From NCBI GenBank assembly GCA_017643325.1, contig JAEPNS010000016.1, forward strand, positions 1-13,154: 13,154 bases of DNA. Direction: 5' to 3'. The notes below the pieces were generated by a model. It worked only from the letters and a program-made list of their open reading frames with translations. It had not been told where the DNA came from and ran no database searches. This stretch comes from Alphaproteobacteria bacterium. GTDB taxonomy: Bacteria > Pseudomonadota > Alphaproteobacteria > UBA6615. Positions 13,046 to 13,154 of the stretch are shown piece by piece (the stretch's first letter is position 1; the number at the start of each line of letters is the position of its first letter). A program made the position numbers and the translations under genes.

Positions 13046-13154
13046 TGTTATCCGAACAAATTCTCCACGAAATCCAATTAGTCCTCTTGATGGTACAAGA
13101 AACTCTAATTGAGTTCTTCCATCTGAACTTGTCTGCATATTTTTCATCTCTGCC
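13043..13154 (-). CDS. typA: TypA/BipA translational GTPase, 37-codon fragment from another organism
   Basis: The frame reads A-E-M-K-N-M-Q-T-S-S-D-G and then RTQLEFLVPSRGLIGFRGEF, VRITR. This is the C-terminal TypA/BipA-specific region (LEF-PxRGLIGFR-EF—TRG in most members), a ribosome-associated GTPase of the elongation-factor family. The fragment is open at the window edge and stops matching after TR, where the family continues with Gly. EFVR rather than EFLT after GFRG reminds me of cyanobacterial TypA, but this is from memory and tentative. Base composition (37% GC) is unlike every other gene in the window. It has no start or stop of its own and cannot be a functional gene here. Confidence 0.8.

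Noticed and set aside
12209..13147. 312-codon minus-strand frame starting in the AT-rich end and continuing antiparallel in frame to aceA
   Set aside because: Only its first 36 codons are meaningful (TypA); after the junction it is a shifted, arginine-rich reading of isocitrate lyase, so it is not a fusion protein.

Overview
The window looks like an accessory catabolic stretch of a high-GC alphaproteobacterium, probably assembled from environmental DNA. The evidence is the strongly GC-biased coding, frequent GTG starts, a long inverted pair of the 'CATCCTTCGAGACGC / CTCATCCTGAGG' intergenic repeat that is widespread in alphaproteobacteria, and family-level resemblance of the proteins. It holds twelve host genes, packed with little spacer, plus one foreign-looking end. 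There are no RNA genes, CRISPR arrays, transposases or integrases.

Left part (1-4465, all minus strand, transcribed right to left): an MDR-family oxidoreductase (3473-4465), a LysR regulator (2525-3415), a cupin protein (1834-2415), a second MDR oxidoreductase of exactly the same length (828-1820), and the N-terminal third of a thiamine-diphosphate enzyme of the acetolactate synthase type (1-733, cut by the window edge). Two perfect palindromes sharing the half-site CGGCAT flank the lysR gene and are good candidates for its operators. Together these look like a small regulated pathway for a carbonyl or enone compound, but the substrate cannot be read from the sequence.

Middle part (4466-7682): a divergent intergenic region, then a plus-strand gene for a shikimate-dehydrogenase-like Rossmann protein (4564-5496) with no ATG start. 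Its stop codon interlocks in a CTAG with that of a convergent 683-residue fused class II aldolase / short-chain dehydrogenase (5493-7544). Upstream of that gene lies the palindromic repeat (7561-7663).

Right part (7683-12178): a probable operon on the minus strand with two tandem paralogous haloalkane dehalogenases of the LinB/DhaA type (HLD-II), each keeping the full catalytic pentad, followed by a third alpha/beta hydrolase. Diverging from it across 71 bases are a VOC (glyoxalase-fold) protein and a Bcr/CflA-type MFS transporter, 7 bases apart. A plausible reading is a module that dehalogenates an organohalide, processes the products and exports the compound or its metabolites. This is inference from neighbourhood. 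A strong hairpin terminator closes the MFS gene.

End (12199-13154, minus strand): the C-terminal two thirds of isocitrate lyase (aceA). At about 13041-13045 it changes abruptly, in mid-gene, into 112 bases at about 37% GC that encode a piece of the translational GTPase TypA/BipA from a different, low-GC organism. This is most simply an assembly or library chimera, so the last 110 bases should not be treated as part of this genome.
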